Both the position numbers and the translations under genes were made by a program. A stretch of 64,000 nucleotides of DNA from Pseudothermotoga thermarum DSM 5069 (GTDB lineage Bacteria; Thermotogota; Thermotogae; Thermotogales; DSM-5069), in contig NC_015707.1 of NCBI RefSeq assembly GCF_000217815.1, positions 248,001 to 312,000 on the forward strand. Direction: 5' to 3'. The notes under the pieces were generated by a model that made no database searches, had not been told where the DNA came from, and saw only the letters and a program-made list of their open reading frames with translations. Shown in pieces: positions 9,762 through 18,978 of this stretch. Position 1 is the first letter of the stretch; each line of letters opens with the position of its first letter.

Positions 9762-10691
9762 ATGAAAATAGCCAAAAATCTCGCAGAATTGATAGGAAAT
9801 ACGCCTTTGGTTGAACTCGGCAACTACAGCAAGGTAAAGGGAATAAAAGCAAGGCTTGTTGCAAAGTTAGAGTATTTTAATCCTGGTGGTAGCGTCAAAG
9901 ATAGAATAGGCCTTTCCATGATAGAAGATGCCGAAAGAAGAGGTATTCTCAAACCAGGTGCAACAATAATTGAACCCACCAGCGGTAATACAGGAATCGC
10001 TCTTGCGATGGTTGCAGCGATCAAAGGGTACCGCTTGATTTTGACAATGCCAGAAACGATGAGTGTGGAAAGAAGGAAACTTTTAAAAGCCTTAGGTGCT
10101 GAAATAGTTCTTACACCGGGCTCCGAAGGAATGAGAGGGGCAGTGAAAAAAGCAGAAGAACTTGCAACACAGATTCCAAATTCCTTTATGCCACAGCAAT
10201 TCAAAAATCCCGCCAATCCGGAAATTCACAGAAGAACAACAGCTGAAGAGATATGGAGAGATACCGATGGACAGGTTGACATCTTCGTCGCAGGTGTTGG
10301 TACCGGCGGAACGATAACGGGGGTTGGAGAAGTTCTCAAACAGCGCAAGCCTGATGTCAAAATTGTCGCCGTAGAACCTTACGATTCGCCTGTTCTTTCC
10401 GGTGGTCAACCTGGTCCGCACAAAATTCAGGGCATCGGAGCAGGTTTCATACCAGATGTGTTGAATTTAAAAGTAATAGATGAAATCATCAAAGTGAAGG
10501 CCGAGGAAGCTTTTGAAACCTCTCGCTTGCTTGCAAAAACTGAAGGGCTGATAGTTGGAATATCCTCTGGTGCAGCTGCCTTTGCAGCAACCCAAGTGGC
10601 ACTTAGACCCGAAAACGAAGGAAAAATGATCGTGGTGATTTTGCCCGACACCGGTGAGAGATACCTTTCGACAGATTTGTACGAAGTTTAA
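9762..10691 (+). CDS. cysK: Cysteine synthase A (O-acetylserine sulfhydrylase)
   Basis: Fold type II PLP enzyme (309 aa) forming cysteine from O-acetylserine and sulfide. Visible: the PLP lysine K46 in NPGGSVKDR, the substrate loop [10 protein letters not shown], the phosphate-binding GTGGTITG, and the C-terminal [12 protein letters not shown] that is typical of CysK. ATG 9762 follows AAAGGAGGG with a normal spacing; the longer frame from 9699 only overlaps the regulator upstream. It lies 16 bases after the second rrf2 gene. No serine acetyltransferase gene is in the operon. In Bacillus CysK also serves as co-regulator of CymR, which fits the upstream Cys-free Rrf2 gene, but this is inference. 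Confidence 0.95.
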   Translation: MKIAKNLAELIGNTPLVELGNYSKVKGIKARLVAKLEYFNPGGSVKDRIGLSMIEDAERRGILKPGATIIEPTSGNTGIALAMVAAIKGYRLILTMPETMSVERRKLLKALGAEIVLTPGSEGMRGAVKKAEELATQIPNSFMPQQFKNPANPEIHRRTTAEEIWRDTDGQVDIFVAGVGTGGTITGVGEVLKQRKPDVKIVAVEPYDSPVLSGGQPGPHKIQGIGAGFIPDVLNLKVIDEIIKVKAEEAFETSRLLAKTEGLIVGISSGAAAFAATQVALRPENEGKMIVVILPDTGERYLSTDLYEV

Positions 10692-10704
10692 GGAGAGGTG
10701 AGTT

Positions 10705-11607
10705 ATGCCTGTTGTTGTCCCAGCCGATCTTTCCTCTGGAAAAGTTGTCAAGTCAGAGGGTATACCAGTTTTTTCCTATGGTGAAATAAGCGAAAAAGAT
10801 GGACCGTTTGTAAAAATCGGGATATTGAACTTAATGCCAAATAAAGAGGAAACAGAAGCCCAATTTTTGAGGGTTTTGGGCAATACACCTATAATCTGTC
10901 ATGTGACTTTCTTGTATACCAAAACACGCATCCCGCAACATACACCTTTTGAACACTTAAAAAAATTCTACAAAACTTTCGACGAAGTGAAAGGCGAATT
11001 TTTCGATGGTTTTATAATAACTGGTGCTCCCGTAGAGCATTTACCCTTTGAGGAAGTTGATTACTGGGAAGAATTAACACAAATAATGGATTGGTGTGAA
11101 ACGAATGTTGGAACCACCTATTACGTTTGTTGGGCACCCCAGGCTGCGCTTTACCACCGTTACGGGGTACAGAAATACATGCTCAAGAAAAAGATGTTCG
11201 GAGTGTTCAAACATACCATCAAAAATAAAAACGAATATCTCTTCAAGGGGTTTGACGACGTATTTTATGCCCCACACTCGAGACACACCGAGATCAGAAA
11301 AGAAGATCTGTTGAAAATACCTGAGATAGAGATTCTGTCAGAATCCGATGAAGCTGGCATTTACATAGCCGCAACAAAGGACAGAAGACACATCTTTGTG
11401 ACAGGTCATCCCGAATACGATCCTTTGACTTTAAAGCGAGAATACGAAAGGGACAAAGCCAGAGGAATGGATATAGACATACCGAAAAATTATTTTCCAA
11501 ACGACGATCCAAAACTTGAACCAATAGTAAACTGGAGATGCCATGGACATTTGTTGTTTGCAAACTGGTTGAATTATTATGTTTATCAAAAAAAGTTTGT
11601 AAAGTGA
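10705..11607 (+). CDS. metA: Homoserine O-acetyltransferase (MetA/MetAA)
   Basis: A 300-aa glutamine-amidotransferase-fold acyltransferase that activates homoserine for methionine synthesis. Catalytic residues sit at the family positions: C142 in YYVCWAPQAAL, and H235 and E237 in TGHPEYD. The acyl-specificity position 111, in TGAPVEHL, is Glu, which in characterised MetA enzymes means acetyl-CoA rather than succinyl-CoA use (Gly in E. coli). So the product is O-acetylhomoserine, the substrate of MetY upstream. ATG 10705 is preceded by GGAGAGG. It is the last gene of the operon, 13 bases after cysK. Confidence 0.95.
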   Translation: MPVVVPADLSSGKVVKSEGIPVFSYGEISEKDGPFVKIGILNLMPNKEETEAQFLRVLGNTPIICHVTFLYTKTRIPQHTPFEHLKKFYKTFDEVKGEFFDGFIITGAPVEHLPFEEVDYWEELTQIMDWCETNVGTTYYVCWAPQAALYHRYGVQKYMLKKKMFGVFKHTIKNKNEYLFKGFDDVFYAPHSRHTEIRKEDLLKIPEIEILSESDEAGIYIAATKDRRHIFVTGHPEYDPLTLKREYERDKARGMDIDIPKNYFPNDDPKLEPIVNWRCHGHLLFANWLNYYVYQKKFVK

Positions 11608-11620
11608 GATCTTGGATTTT

Positions 11621-11650
11621 TTCACAATAATTTGTCAAATGTTCTATAAT
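11621..11650 (+). promoter_or_regulatory. Promoter of the DAACS symporter gene
   Basis: TTCACA (11621-11626) and TATAAT (11645-11650) are separated by 18 bases, five of six and six of six matches to the sigma-70 consensus. The TTG start of the symporter is 35 bases downstream. Seen in sequence; activity not tested. Confidence 0.65.
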
Positions 11651-11684
11651 CTATTTGTGATTCCTTAACTGGGGGGTGGAGCAG

Positions 11685-12959
11685 TTGGCAAAAGGCAAAG
11701 GCAGAATCTTTGGCTGGTACTTTGGTACAAACGTCCTTGTGAGGATTCTCATCGGCTTGATCCTTGGAGCGATTGTTGGGCTGATAGTTGGACCGAAGAT
11801 TCAGGTTATCTCTCCCTTAGGTGATTTGTTCATCAGATTACTCAGGATGATAGTTGTACCAGTCATATTTTTCTCGTTGGTAGCGGGCGCAGCAAGTATA
11901 AGACCTTCCAAACTTGGTAAAGTTGGAGTCAAGATAATGGTTTACTACCTTATAACAACCGTTCTTGCTGTCTCAATAGGTTTGATCATGGCGAATATCT
12001 TCAAGCCAGGTCTTGGTATAACACTGCCGGGCGAAGCTCCTGGAAGACAATTGACACAACCTTCTTTAATTCAAACACTTTTGAATATTGTACCAACCAA
12101 CCCTGTTGATTCCCTTGCAAAAGGAGATGTTTTGCCTATAATCTTCTTTGCACTTGTGTTCGGGATATCACTCTCGTACTTGAGGGACAGCAAAGAGGAA
12201 CGACTCAGCGAAGGTGCAACGTTAATTTTCAAATTCTGCGATGCAGCAGCTGAAACGATGTACAAAATAGTCCGGGGTATTTTAGAGTATGCACCGATCG
12301 GTGTTTTTGCTTTGATAGCCGTTGTGTTTGGAAACCAAGGCGCCAAAGCTTTCGGACCGCTTGGCATGGTGACTTTGACGGTTTACATTACCCTCGCAGT
12401 GCATTTGTTTGTGGTTTATGGAATTGCTTTGAGAATTTTTGGCTTGTCTTTCACTAGGTTTCTCAAAGGTGCAAAAGAAGCTATGTTAACTGCTTTTGTG
12501 ACAAGAAGTTCAAGTGGTACCCTACCTATTACCTTGAAGAACGCCGATGAACTTGGTATACCAAGGGGAATTTCTTCTTTCACATTACCTCTTGGTGCAA
12601 CAATAAACATGGATGGAACAGTTATCTATCAAGGAGTTTGTACGTTGTTCATAGCCTTTGCAGTTGGTGCAAATTTGACTTTTACACAACAATTGACCGT
12701 TATAATCACGGCTACTCTTGCTTCAATAGGCACAGCTGGTGTACCTGGTGCTGGAGCGATAATGTTGCTTATGGTTCTAAACTCTGTTGGCTTCAAAGTT
12801 GATCCTGGAACAAGAGTTGCAGCAGCTTACGCGATGATCCTTGGAATTGATGCTTTACTTGACATGGGAAGAACTTGTTTAAATGTTACTGGAGATTTGG
12901 TTGGTACCTCAATTGTAGCAAAAACAGAAGGTGAACTTGATCTATCAAAGTGGAAATGA
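11685..12959 (+). CDS. Dicarboxylate/amino acid:cation symporter (DAACS family, GltP-like)
   Basis: A 424-aa membrane carrier of the GltPh/GltP family, taking up glutamate, aspartate or C4-dicarboxylates with Na+ or H+. Family signatures are present: the serine-rich hairpin [10 protein letters not shown] near residue 275, [11 protein letters not shown] in helix 7, GVPGAGAI in hairpin 2, and [11 protein letters not shown] in helix 8, whose Asp and Arg/Thr residues contact substrate. The MDGT form and thermophile context fit Na+ coupling, by inference. TTG 11685 follows GGGGGGTGG; GTG 11676 lies inside that site. The gene has its own promoter and a terminator. Confidence 0.92.
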   Translation: MAKGKGRIFGWYFGTNVLVRILIGLILGAIVGLIVGPKIQVISPLGDLFIRLLRMIVVPVIFFSLVAGAASIRPSKLGKVGVKIMVYYLITTVLAVSIGLIMANIFKPGLGITLPGEAPGRQLTQPSLIQTLLNIVPTNPVDSLAKGDVLPIIFFALVFGISLSYLRDSKEERLSEGATLIFKFCDAAAETMYKIVRGILEYAPIGVFALIAVVFGNQGAKAFGPLGMVTLTVYITLAVHLFVVYGIALRIFGLSFTRFLKGAKEAMLTAFVTRSSSGTLPITLKNADELGIPRGISSFTLPLGATINMDGTVIYQGVCTLFIAFAVGANLTFTQQLTVIITATLASIGTAGVPGAGAIMLLMVLNSVGFKVDPGTRVAAAYAMILGIDALLDMGRTCLNVTGDLVGTSIVAKTEGELDLSKWK

Positions 12960-12965
12960 CAAAAA

Positions 12966-12985
12966 GGGGCTGCAACCGCAGCCCC
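12966..12985. terminator. Bidirectional terminator between symporter gene and folP
   Basis: GGGGCTGC and GCAGCCCC form a perfect 8-bp stem around AACC, flanked by AAAAA on the left and TTTT on the right, so it can work for both converging genes (symporter ending at 12959 and folP ending at 12989). Confidence 0.85.
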
Positions 12986-12988
12986 TTT

Positions 12989-14164
12989 TCATATCAATTG
13001 ACTTATCATTTTTACAATCTGAAGGTTTTCTGCCACATCATGAACTCTCAGTATGTTTACTTTCTTCATGACGCAGTAAGCAGTTACAGCAAGGGTTCCA
13101 AACAACCTTTCTTCGGCTGGAATACCTCCTAAAGCATGTCCGATGAAAGATTTTCTCGAATGTCCTATCAAGAGTGGTACTTTCAACGACTTGAATTGAT
13201 CGAGCCTTTTGAGTATCTCTATGTTGTCCTCAAAACGTTTTCCAAAACCAATTCCTGGGTCTATTATTACCCTATCATCAAGTCCATACTTTTTTAGCAG
13301 ACTTATCCTTTCAACAAAGAATTCAAGAATTTCTTTAACAACATCTTCATAGTATGGATTTTGCTGCATGGTCTTCGGTTCACCTTTCATGTGCATCAAA
13401 ATAACTGCAGGTTTGTATTTCAAAACAACCTCCAGCATTTTTCCATCAAACCGCAAAGCGCTTATGTCGTTCACGATGTGAACACCGAGTTTTAAGGCTT
13501 CTTCTGCCACTTTGGATTTGTAAGTATCGACGGAGATGATTACGTCAAAATTTGCCTTGACAAGTTCGATGGCAGGCAAAACCCTGTTCAGCTCTTCATC
13601 AAGAGGTACTCGATCTGATCCAGGTCTTGTCGATTCGCCACCGATGTCAACTATGTCAACACCGTTTTGGACCATTTTGGCAACATAGTCAAGAAGTTGA
13701 TCTTTTTGAACTCTGCTTGCAGCGTAGAATGAATCTGGGGTGACGTTGACTATTCCCATGATAAGGGTTCTATCAAAAACTAGCTTCTTTCCATTTGGTA
13801 ATGGCATCTCCTTCGGCATCTCACTATATAGACATTCTTTCATAGCCTGCGAAATCAGGTCTAATCCCCAATAGGGCATCATGGCAAGTTTTCTTATGAC
13901 TTTATCGTGTTGCGCAAGCGTTCCCAAAGTCAAAACGTTTGTTTTTTCAATCTTGTGAGTTATCGCACTTCTGTGAACAGCTGCGTCCCCACCGGCAGCA
14001 AGCATTTCTTGCTTGATCACATTTGCCGCTATCACAGGAACGTCGTATATCAAAAGTCCTATGAATTGCCCTTTTTTTTGAAAAATCGGTATGGAAGCAG
14101 GATCAACCCCTATTTTGTCCAAACCCGCCAATGGTTCATCAAGCTTTGTAACGAGAAAACTCAT
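12989..14164 (-). CDS. folP: Dihydropteroate synthase with N-terminal extension
   Basis: TIM-barrel enzyme joining p-aminobenzoate to dihydropterin pyrophosphate in folate synthesis. The catalytic barrel starts near residue 132: MGIVNVTPDSFY, DIGGESTRPGS, ISVDTYKS, VILMHMKGEP with NPYYEDV, IIDPGIGFGKR, and a C-terminal GHSRKSF. At 391 aa it is about 120 residues longer than E. coli FolP. The extra N-terminal part (residues 1-130) is a separate alpha/beta-looking region of unknown job. ATG 14164 follows AAAGGAGG; the frame extends to 14239 only through the neighbouring gene. Its ATGA overlaps the stop of the Nudix gene. Confidence 0.92.
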   Translation of the reverse strand: MSFLVTKLDEPLAGLDKIGVDPASIPIFQKKGQFIGLLIYDVPVIAANVIKQEMLAAGGDAAVHRSAITHKIEKTNVLTLGTLAQHDKVIRKLAMMPYWGLDLISQAMKECLYSEMPKEMPLPNGKKLVFDRTLIMGIVNVTPDSFYAASRVQKDQLLDYVAKMVQNGVDIVDIGGESTRPGSDRVPLDEELNRVLPAIELVKANFDVIISVDTYKSKVAEEALKLGVHIVNDISALRFDGKMLEVVLKYKPAVILMHMKGEPKTMQQNPYYEDVVKEILEFFVERISLLKKYGLDDRVIIDPGIGFGKRFEDNIEILKRLDQFKSLKVPLLIGHSRKSFIGHALGGIPAEERLFGTLAVTAYCVMKKVNILRVHDVAENLQIVKMISQLI

Positions 14165-14667
14165 TTTTCTTTGACCTCCTTTAAAACTTTCTTTATATCC
14201 TCCAAAGAATTTTTGATTATCCTTGCAGTTGCACCCCAAATTACCAAACCAGGTAAACGATACCTAATTGTTGAACGGTTTTTTGACAAAGTAACTTGTT
14301 CTGGTTCGATTTGCTCAAAAAGCTGAAAGCTTACAAAATAGATTTCATCAACTTCTCTTTTGTTCAAATTGAAAATACGTGTTTTCACAAGAACCAAAAA
14401 TGGTTCTATTTTTATATTCGTAGTTGTCGTTGTGACGATTTTCAATTTTGCTAGAACTTCAACATAGTTTGGAGGAACACCTATCTCTTCTTTAAGTTCT
14501 CTCAAAGCAGCTTTTTCAGCCGATTCTTCTTTCTCAACAAATCCTCCTGGGAAACCAATTTGCCCAGGATGACGCTTTAGTTTTCTTGATCTTTTTACGA
14601 AAACAATGTGAGGTTCCTTTTGAATGTATATTAATGGAACACAAACGGCTGCCAAATTTTTTCTCAT
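14161..14667 (-). CDS. Nudix hydrolase, CoA-pyrophosphatase-like
   Basis: A 168-aa protein with a complete Nudix box (G-X5-E-X7-REL-X-EE-X-G, in the stretch GGFVEKEESAEKAAL plus RELKEEIGV, residues about 42-65), the Mg-binding site for cleaving nucleoside diphosphates linked to a moiety X. The preceding HPGQIGFPGG resembles the motif of CoA-pyrophosphatase members (NudL/Pcd1). In folate pathways a Nudix enzyme removes pyrophosphate from dihydroneopterin triphosphate, so the coupling to folP is suggestive but not proof. ATG 14667 is chosen behind AAGGTGA; GTG 14676 is the alternative. A minus-strand TATAAT lies at 14688-14693. Confidence 0.85.
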   Translation of the reverse strand: MRKNLAAVCVPLIYIQKEPHIVFVKRSRKLKRHPGQIGFPGGFVEKEESAEKAALRELKEEIGVPPNYVEVLAKLKIVTTTTTNIKIEPFLVLVKTRIFNLNKREVDEIYFVSFQLFEQIEPEQVTLSKNRSTIRYRLPGLVIWGATARIIKNSLEDIKKVLKEVKEK

Positions 14668-14696
14668 CTTATTCACCTTTCCAAGAAATTATACCC

Positions 14697-14726
14697 TTGC
14701 TTTTTTTCACATTTAACAGCTATAAT
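14697..14726 (+). promoter_or_regulatory. Promoter of proS
   Basis: TTGCTT (14697-14702) and TATAAT (14721-14726) with an 18-base spacer. The minus-strand -10 box of the Nudix-folP pair (TATAAT read from 14693 to 14688) lies just to the left, so the two divergent promoters nearly touch. Confidence 0.6.
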
Positions 14727-14755
14727 CCAAATAAGACGAGTGGAGGTGTATGCAG

Positions 14756-16480
14756 GTGAGGTTTAGTAAGCTTTATGCACCTACTTTGAAGGAAACACCT
14801 GGTGATGCGGAGGTTGTAAGTCATGCTTTGCTTTACAGAGCTGGCTTTATAAGAAAAGCTGCGGCTGGTGTTTACAACTTTTTGCCCCTTGGAAAAAGAA
14901 CTTTGGCGAAAATAGAAAAAATCATCAGGGAAGAGATGGACAGAATAGGAGCCCAGGAGATTTTGATGCCCATAATTCAACCAGCTGAACTGTGGCAGAT
15001 GACTGGAAGATGGGAAGACTATGGTCCTGAAATGATGAAATTGAAAGACAGGCACAACAGAGATTTCACGCTTGGTCCAACACACGAGGAAATGGTCACT
15101 TTCCTTGTGAAAGACGAACTTCGATCCTACAAGCAATTGCCCGTTTTTCTCTATCAGATTGGTTTGAAGTATAGAGACGAAATTAGGCCGAGGTTTGGCT
15201 TGCTTCGCGCAAGAGAGTTCATAATGAAGGATGGTTATAGTTTTCACGACAGCTATGAATCGTTGAACGAAACTTACGAAGCATGTAAACAAGCCTATAG
15301 TCGAATCATCGAAAGAATAGGTTTGAAATACACAGTTGTTGAAGCTGCATCCGGTGCGATTGGAGGAAGTGAATCACACGAATTTGTCAGTTTTGCACCA
15401 ATTGGTGAAACGAACCTTTTAAAGTGTGAAAGCTGTGGATATGCATCAAATGATGAACAAGCACCGTACAAGGGAGATTACGAAAAGTACGAAGAAGAGG
15501 AAAAACCTTTGACCCTTGTTCATACACCAAATGTTCGCACCGTTCAGCAGGTAGCAGATTTTCTTGGAGTAAAACCTTCCAGGATAGTTAAATCACTGCT
15601 TTTTGTTGGAAGAAACGGTTTTGTCATGGCTTTGATCCAAGGCGACAAAGAGCTGAATGTTGAAAAACTCAAGGTACAGATGCAAGATCAATCTTTGAGG
15701 TTAGCTGAGCCAGAAGAAGTTTTGGAAGCCTTCAAGGTGCCGATAGGCTTCATCGGGCCAGTTGGTTTGAACAACGTTACGATCGTCGCAGATTACGGAG
15801 TCAAATACATGAAGAACGTCGTTGTTGGCGGAATGAAAACCGATTATCACTACGTGAATACAAACCTTGGAAGAGATTTCAAAGTAGACATCTTTGCAGA
15901 TCTTAGAGTTGTTGAACCGAACGATCCATGCCCAATTTGTGGAAAGCCGCTATCAGGTTCCAAAGGTATCGAGCTTGGCCATGTTTTCAAACTTGGCACA
16001 AAGTACTCAAAAGCCATGAACGCTATGTACATGGATGAAAAGGGAGAGTTAAAACCGTTCATAATGGGGTGTTATGGTTGGGGTGTTTCAAGAACTATGG
16101 CAGCCGTTGTTGAACAGTTGAACGACGAAGACGGGATAATATGGCCACGTTCTGTTGCACCGTTTGAGGCGATAATCACGATCGTTTCGGTTAACGACGA
16201 AAAACAAAAAAGTTTTGCTGAGGCCTTGTACAACAGACTGAAAGAAAAGATCGATGTGATTATCGATGATAGGGAAATTTCACCTGGCATGAAGTTCAAA
16301 GATGCCGATTTGATAGGCTTTCCATTGAGAATCACCGTTGGAAAAAGTCTTGCCGATGGTTCTGTGGAACTAAAGCTGAGAAATTCCAAAAAGCACGAGA
16401 AAGTTTCAGCAGATTTGGAAAAAGTGGTTGAAATGGCTATCAAAATGCTCGATGATTACGATCCACACAAGAGGGAGTGA
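14756..16480 (+). CDS. proS: Prolyl-tRNA synthetase
   Basis: Class II aminoacyl-tRNA synthetase (574 aa) charging tRNA-Pro. The bacterial-type layout is visible: motif 1 around residues 45-75, motif 2 (FRD-type region, [17 protein letters not shown]) near 140-160, an inserted YbaK-like editing domain at about 225-385, motif 3 ([13 protein letters not shown]) near 440, and a C-terminal anticodon-binding domain. GTG 14756 is spaced 8-9 bases from GGAGGTG and preferred; ATG 14750 is too close to it. It sits 4 bases upstream of ftsY and the two are probably co-transcribed. Confidence 0.95.
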   Translation: MRFSKLYAPTLKETPGDAEVVSHALLYRAGFIRKAAAGVYNFLPLGKRTLAKIEKIIREEMDRIGAQEILMPIIQPAELWQMTGRWEDYGPEMMKLKDRHNRDFTLGPTHEEMVTFLVKDELRSYKQLPVFLYQIGLKYRDEIRPRFGLLRAREFIMKDGYSFHDSYESLNETYEACKQAYSRIIERIGLKYTVVEAASGAIGGSESHEFVSFAPIGETNLLKCESCGYASNDEQAPYKGDYEKYEEEEKPLTLVHTPNVRTVQQVADFLGVKPSRIVKSLLFVGRNGFVMALIQGDKELNVEKLKVQMQDQSLRLAEPEEVLEAFKVPIGFIGPVGLNNVTIVADYGVKYMKNVVVGGMKTDYHYVNTNLGRDFKVDIFADLRVVEPNDPCPICGKPLSGSKGIELGHVFKLGTKYSKAMNAMYMDEKGELKPFIMGCYGWGVSRTMAAVVEQLNDEDGIIWPRSVAPFEAIITIVSVNDEKQKSFAEALYNRLKEKIDVIIDDREISPGMKFKDADLIGFPLRITVGKSLADGSVELKLRNSKKHEKVSADLEKVVEMAIKMLDDYDPHKRE

Positions 16481-16484
16481 AAAA

Positions 16485-17369
16485 ATGGGATTTTTCGAAA
16501 AATTGAAAGCAAGCCTTGAAAAAACTCGAAAAAGTATTTTTGAGGGACTTGGGAAACTTTTAAAAGGCAAAAAAATAGATCAAGAATTGCTCGAGCAACT
16601 TGAAGAGAAACTGATAATGGCAGACGTGGGCTATGAAACAACCCAAGAGATTCTTCAAAAGCTTGAAAAAGAAAACACAGAAGATGCGCTTGAAACGTTG
16701 AAAAAAGTGCTTGTGGAAATTCTTTCAAATGGAAATCAACTTGTTGTTCCGAATGCAAAACCTTTTGTGATAATGGTTGTGGGTGTCAACGGGACAGGAA
16801 AAACAACCAGCGTGGCAAAACTTGGCGCCTATTTTCAAAATCTTGGCAAAACAGTGGTTCTTGCCGCCGCGGACACCTTCAGAGCAGCTGCCATCGAACA
16901 ACTTCAAGAATGGGGTAAAAGAATAAATTGTACAGTAATAGCACACAGTGAAGGCGCAGACCCGGCTGCCGTAGCCTTCGATGCGGTAAATCACGCAAAG
17001 GCTAAAGAAAAGGATGTGGTGATAATAGATACAGCCGGAAGACTTCATACAAAAAAGAACCTTATGGAAGAACTTCGAAAAATACACAGAGTTGTTGGAA
17101 AGGTTGTTGAAAATGCCCCCCACGAGGTATTGCTTGTGATAGACGCAACGACAGGGCAAAACGGTCTTGTTCAAGCAAAAGTTTTCAAGGAAATGGTGAA
17201 CATAACCGGTATAATTCTGACAAAACTCGATGGTACGGCAAAAGGAGGAATAGCCCTTGCGATAAAGAAAGAGCTCGGCGTTCCAATAAAGTTCATAGGT
17301 GTTGGAGAAAGTTTGGAGGATTTCAAACCTTTCGATCCAACACTGTTTGTGGAAGCTTTACTTGAATAA
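16485..17369 (+). CDS. ftsY: Signal recognition particle receptor FtsY
   Basis: GTPase (294 aa) that docks SRP-ribosome complexes at the membrane. The short N-terminal helix bundle (1-80) lacks the long acidic A domain of E. coli. The NG domain shows all G motifs: GVNGTGKTTS (100-109), DTFRAAAIEQL, DTAGRLHTK, TKLDGTAKGG, and the C-terminal FKPFDPTLFVEALLE. ATG 16485 (MGFFEKL) follows GAGGGA. The frame open from 16428 overlaps proS and is not used. Its stop at 17367-17369 is one base from an IS-like terminal repeat at 17371, but the protein looks complete. Confidence 0.95.
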   Translation: MGFFEKLKASLEKTRKSIFEGLGKLLKGKKIDQELLEQLEEKLIMADVGYETTQEILQKLEKENTEDALETLKKVLVEILSNGNQLVVPNAKPFVIMVVGVNGTGKTTSVAKLGAYFQNLGKTVVLAAADTFRAAAIEQLQEWGKRINCTVIAHSEGADPAAVAFDAVNHAKAKEKDVVIIDTAGRLHTKKNLMEELRKIHRVVGKVVENAPHEVLLVIDATTGQNGLVQAKVFKEMVNITGIILTKLDGTAKGGIALAIKKELGVPIKFIGVGESLEDFKPFDPTLFVEALLE

Positions 17370-17370
17370 C

Positions 17371-17593
17371 GGACCTATCAACTTAAGGCAGTCGATATCA
17401 TCAAACATACCAGTTCAGGGAAAAAGGCAAGAATTTCTGCAGAGGCACTTGTGAGCAGAACAAGGATACAATTCTCTAAACTTTTGTCAACCAAAGAGAA
17501 AAGCATTACGTACAGTATCCACACAGCAGTTTGGAACGAAAGAGTTCGAGAAAGCGCTACAAGTGGCAACGTTGAAGGAAAGCGTATGAAAAT
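17371..17593 (+). pseudogene. Open remnant bounded by IS-end repeats, unknown origin
   Basis: The stretch begins with GGACCTATCAACTTAAG (17371-17387), one base different from the IS end at 17594. Between the two ends one frame, the same as ftsY after its stop, stays open for about 70 codons and encodes a basic, helix-prone peptide (GKKARISAEALVSRTRIQF). There is no ribosome site and no recognisable family. It could be the internal part of another, internally deleted copy of the element, or host DNA captured between two insertions. Confidence 0.4.
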
Positions 17594-18210
17594 GGACCTG
17601 TCAACTTAAGAAGGAAAACTGTACTAATAGAAGAAATGGAAATAGCCACTTCACTATGTCCTCATCCCTCCTCTTGTACCATAACCTGCTTATGTTAAAA
17701 CGCCTCAGCCTGTACCTTTTTATCCCTATCACACTCTCAACAAGACTTCTTTCCCCAAACCTCTCATGCTCGTGTTCCCAATATCCCATATTCTTTTTTC
17801 TCGCTTCCCAGTACCATGGCCCTTGCTTTGCCTTTCTCTCGTGTCTTACTGACCAACGCATAGATCACTTTCTTCCTCTTAACCTCATTTATGTTCACCT
17901 TCATCTCGTCTATAGCTACTACTGCATTGCCTTCTATCTTCTCAGCAAATATCTCTTCTTTCATTCTTGCCCACCATTTCCTCAAGGCTTCATGACTGAC
18001 TCCAATTATGGCTGCTGCCTTCCTTAATGCAAGTTCATACTTTCGCCTCATGTGGAACTCTTTGTCTTTGAAAAAGGTTTGGTATAATTTGGTATAGGTA
18101 CTCGGTGATATTTGTTGTTGTAACTTTCATATTCACGGGAACCTCCTTTCGGTGAGAAGAGTTGGTTTTTGTTTATTTTATCGTATTTCCCGGCTTAAGT
18201 TGACACCTCC
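17594..18210 (-). mobile_element. Decayed insertion sequence with terminal inverted repeats
   Basis: A 617-base element. The left end GGACCTGTCAACTTAAG (17594-17610) and the reverse complement of the right end GGAGGTGTCAACTTAAG (18210-18194) match at 15 of 17 positions. Inside, on the minus strand, is a transposase gene broken in at least two places. The last 113 bases of the left end (17594-17706) recur inverted at 6797-6909. No target-site duplication is evident outside the ends. The element is too short and too broken to move by itself, but its ends look well preserved and could still be mobilised in trans. Confidence 0.8.
17601..18130 (-). pseudogene. Broken DDE-type transposase
   Basis: Starts at ATG 18130 behind AAAGGAGG and reads MKVTTTNITEYLYQIIPN before running out of frame. 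A second frame carries the helix-turn-helix region (AAAIIGVSHEALRKWW) and a DDE-like start AIDEMKVNINEVKRKKVIY. A third frame carries the C-terminal part: GPWYWEA, HERFGERSLVES, and a tail ending near 17601. The layout (HTH, first Asp in an IDE motif, WY pair, later Glu in ERSLVES) recalls compact IS6-type or archaeal-like transposases. Compared with full proteins of that kind, about half the catalytic core is missing. The family name is tentative. Confidence 0.75.
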
Positions 18211-18274
18211 ACTATATACGTTAAAAATTCAGATGAAATTAATCCAATTGCTAAATATCTTCCAACAAAACGGG

Positions 18275-18283
18275 TGCTATAAT
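18275..18283 (+). promoter_or_regulatory. Extended -10 promoter of the DUF2225 gene
   Basis: TGCTATAAT (18275-18283) is an extended -10 box (TG-N-TATAAT); no clear -35 is seen. It lies 33 bases before the TTG start at 18316 and 65 bases beyond the IS end, so the gene keeps its own promoter. Confidence 0.55.
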
Positions 18284-18315
18284 CTCTCCGGTAAAAATGA
18301 TTTGGAGGGTTTTGG

Positions 18316-18978
18316 TTGCCTACTTTTTGGAAAAAATCTCTAGTGTGTCTTGTTTGTGGAACGACATTTGAAGCTGTTAGAGTTTTTACGGATGCGATAA
18401 GAATAAAGGATCGTGACAGCGATCTTAAGCCCACCTACGAAGGAGTTAACTACCTCCTTTTTCAACCAATAACTTGTCCAAATTGCTTTTACACTACTTT
18501 TGAAGAAGATTTTGGAAAACCCGTAAAGCCAGAGGTACTCGAAAAGCTCAAAAAGCTCACAGCTAAGTTGAAAAACGCTGTGAAAATTGACTTGAGCGAA
18601 AACAGAACGCTCAAAGATGGCATATCGATTTACACCATAATGACGGCAGTTTACATGCTGATGGAAAAACCTTTAAAAACAGCTGAAGCTTACCTAAAGC
18701 TTGCTTGGCTTTACAGAGAATTTGGCAGCGAGGAAGAAGAGAAGAAAGCCTTGAAAAGCGCATTGAATTTTTTCCTTGAAAGTTACACAAAAGAAGCTTT
18801 GAGCGACGAACAGCAAGCTATGGTTTTATTCTATCTTGGAGAAATAAACAGGAGACTTGGAAACAAAAAGGATGCGATCAAATGGTTCTCACAACTTATT
18901 AAAACCTATGGTGGTTCAAATTCTTTGTACGTAAAACTTGCAAGAACTCAATGGCAGGAGGTTGCCAGCGAAAAGTGA
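18316..18978 (+). CDS. DUF2225 family protein (Cys-rich N-terminus, TPR-like C-terminus)
   Basis: A 220-aa protein. The first 60 residues hold CLVCGTTF and CPNCFYTTFE, two CxxC pairs that should bind zinc, as in the DUF2225 family. The rest is helical and repeat-like (AEAYLKLAWLYREFGS, AMVLFYLGEINRRLGNKKDAI), reading as two to three tetratricopeptide-type hairpins. No biochemical role is known to me. TTG 18316 follows GGAGGG with 6-base spacing. The stop overlaps the likely GTG start of the next gene as GTGA, so the pair is co-translated. The partner is a cell-wall lipoprotein, which hints at an envelope-related job. Confidence 0.78.
   Translation: MPTFWKKSLVCLVCGTTFEAVRVFTDAIRIKDRDSDLKPTYEGVNYLLFQPITCPNCFYTTFEEDFGKPVKPEVLEKLKKLTAKLKNAVKIDLSENRTLKDGISIYTIMTAVYMLMEKPLKTAEAYLKLAWLYREFGSEEEEKKALKSALNFFLESYTKEALSDEQQAMVLFYLGEINRRLGNKKDAIKWFSQLIKTYGGSNSLYVKLARTQWQEVASEK

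Noticed and set aside
16428-16484. Longer FtsY start
   Set aside because: This part overlaps proS and gives an atypical N-terminus; MGFFEKL at 16485 has its own ribosome site.
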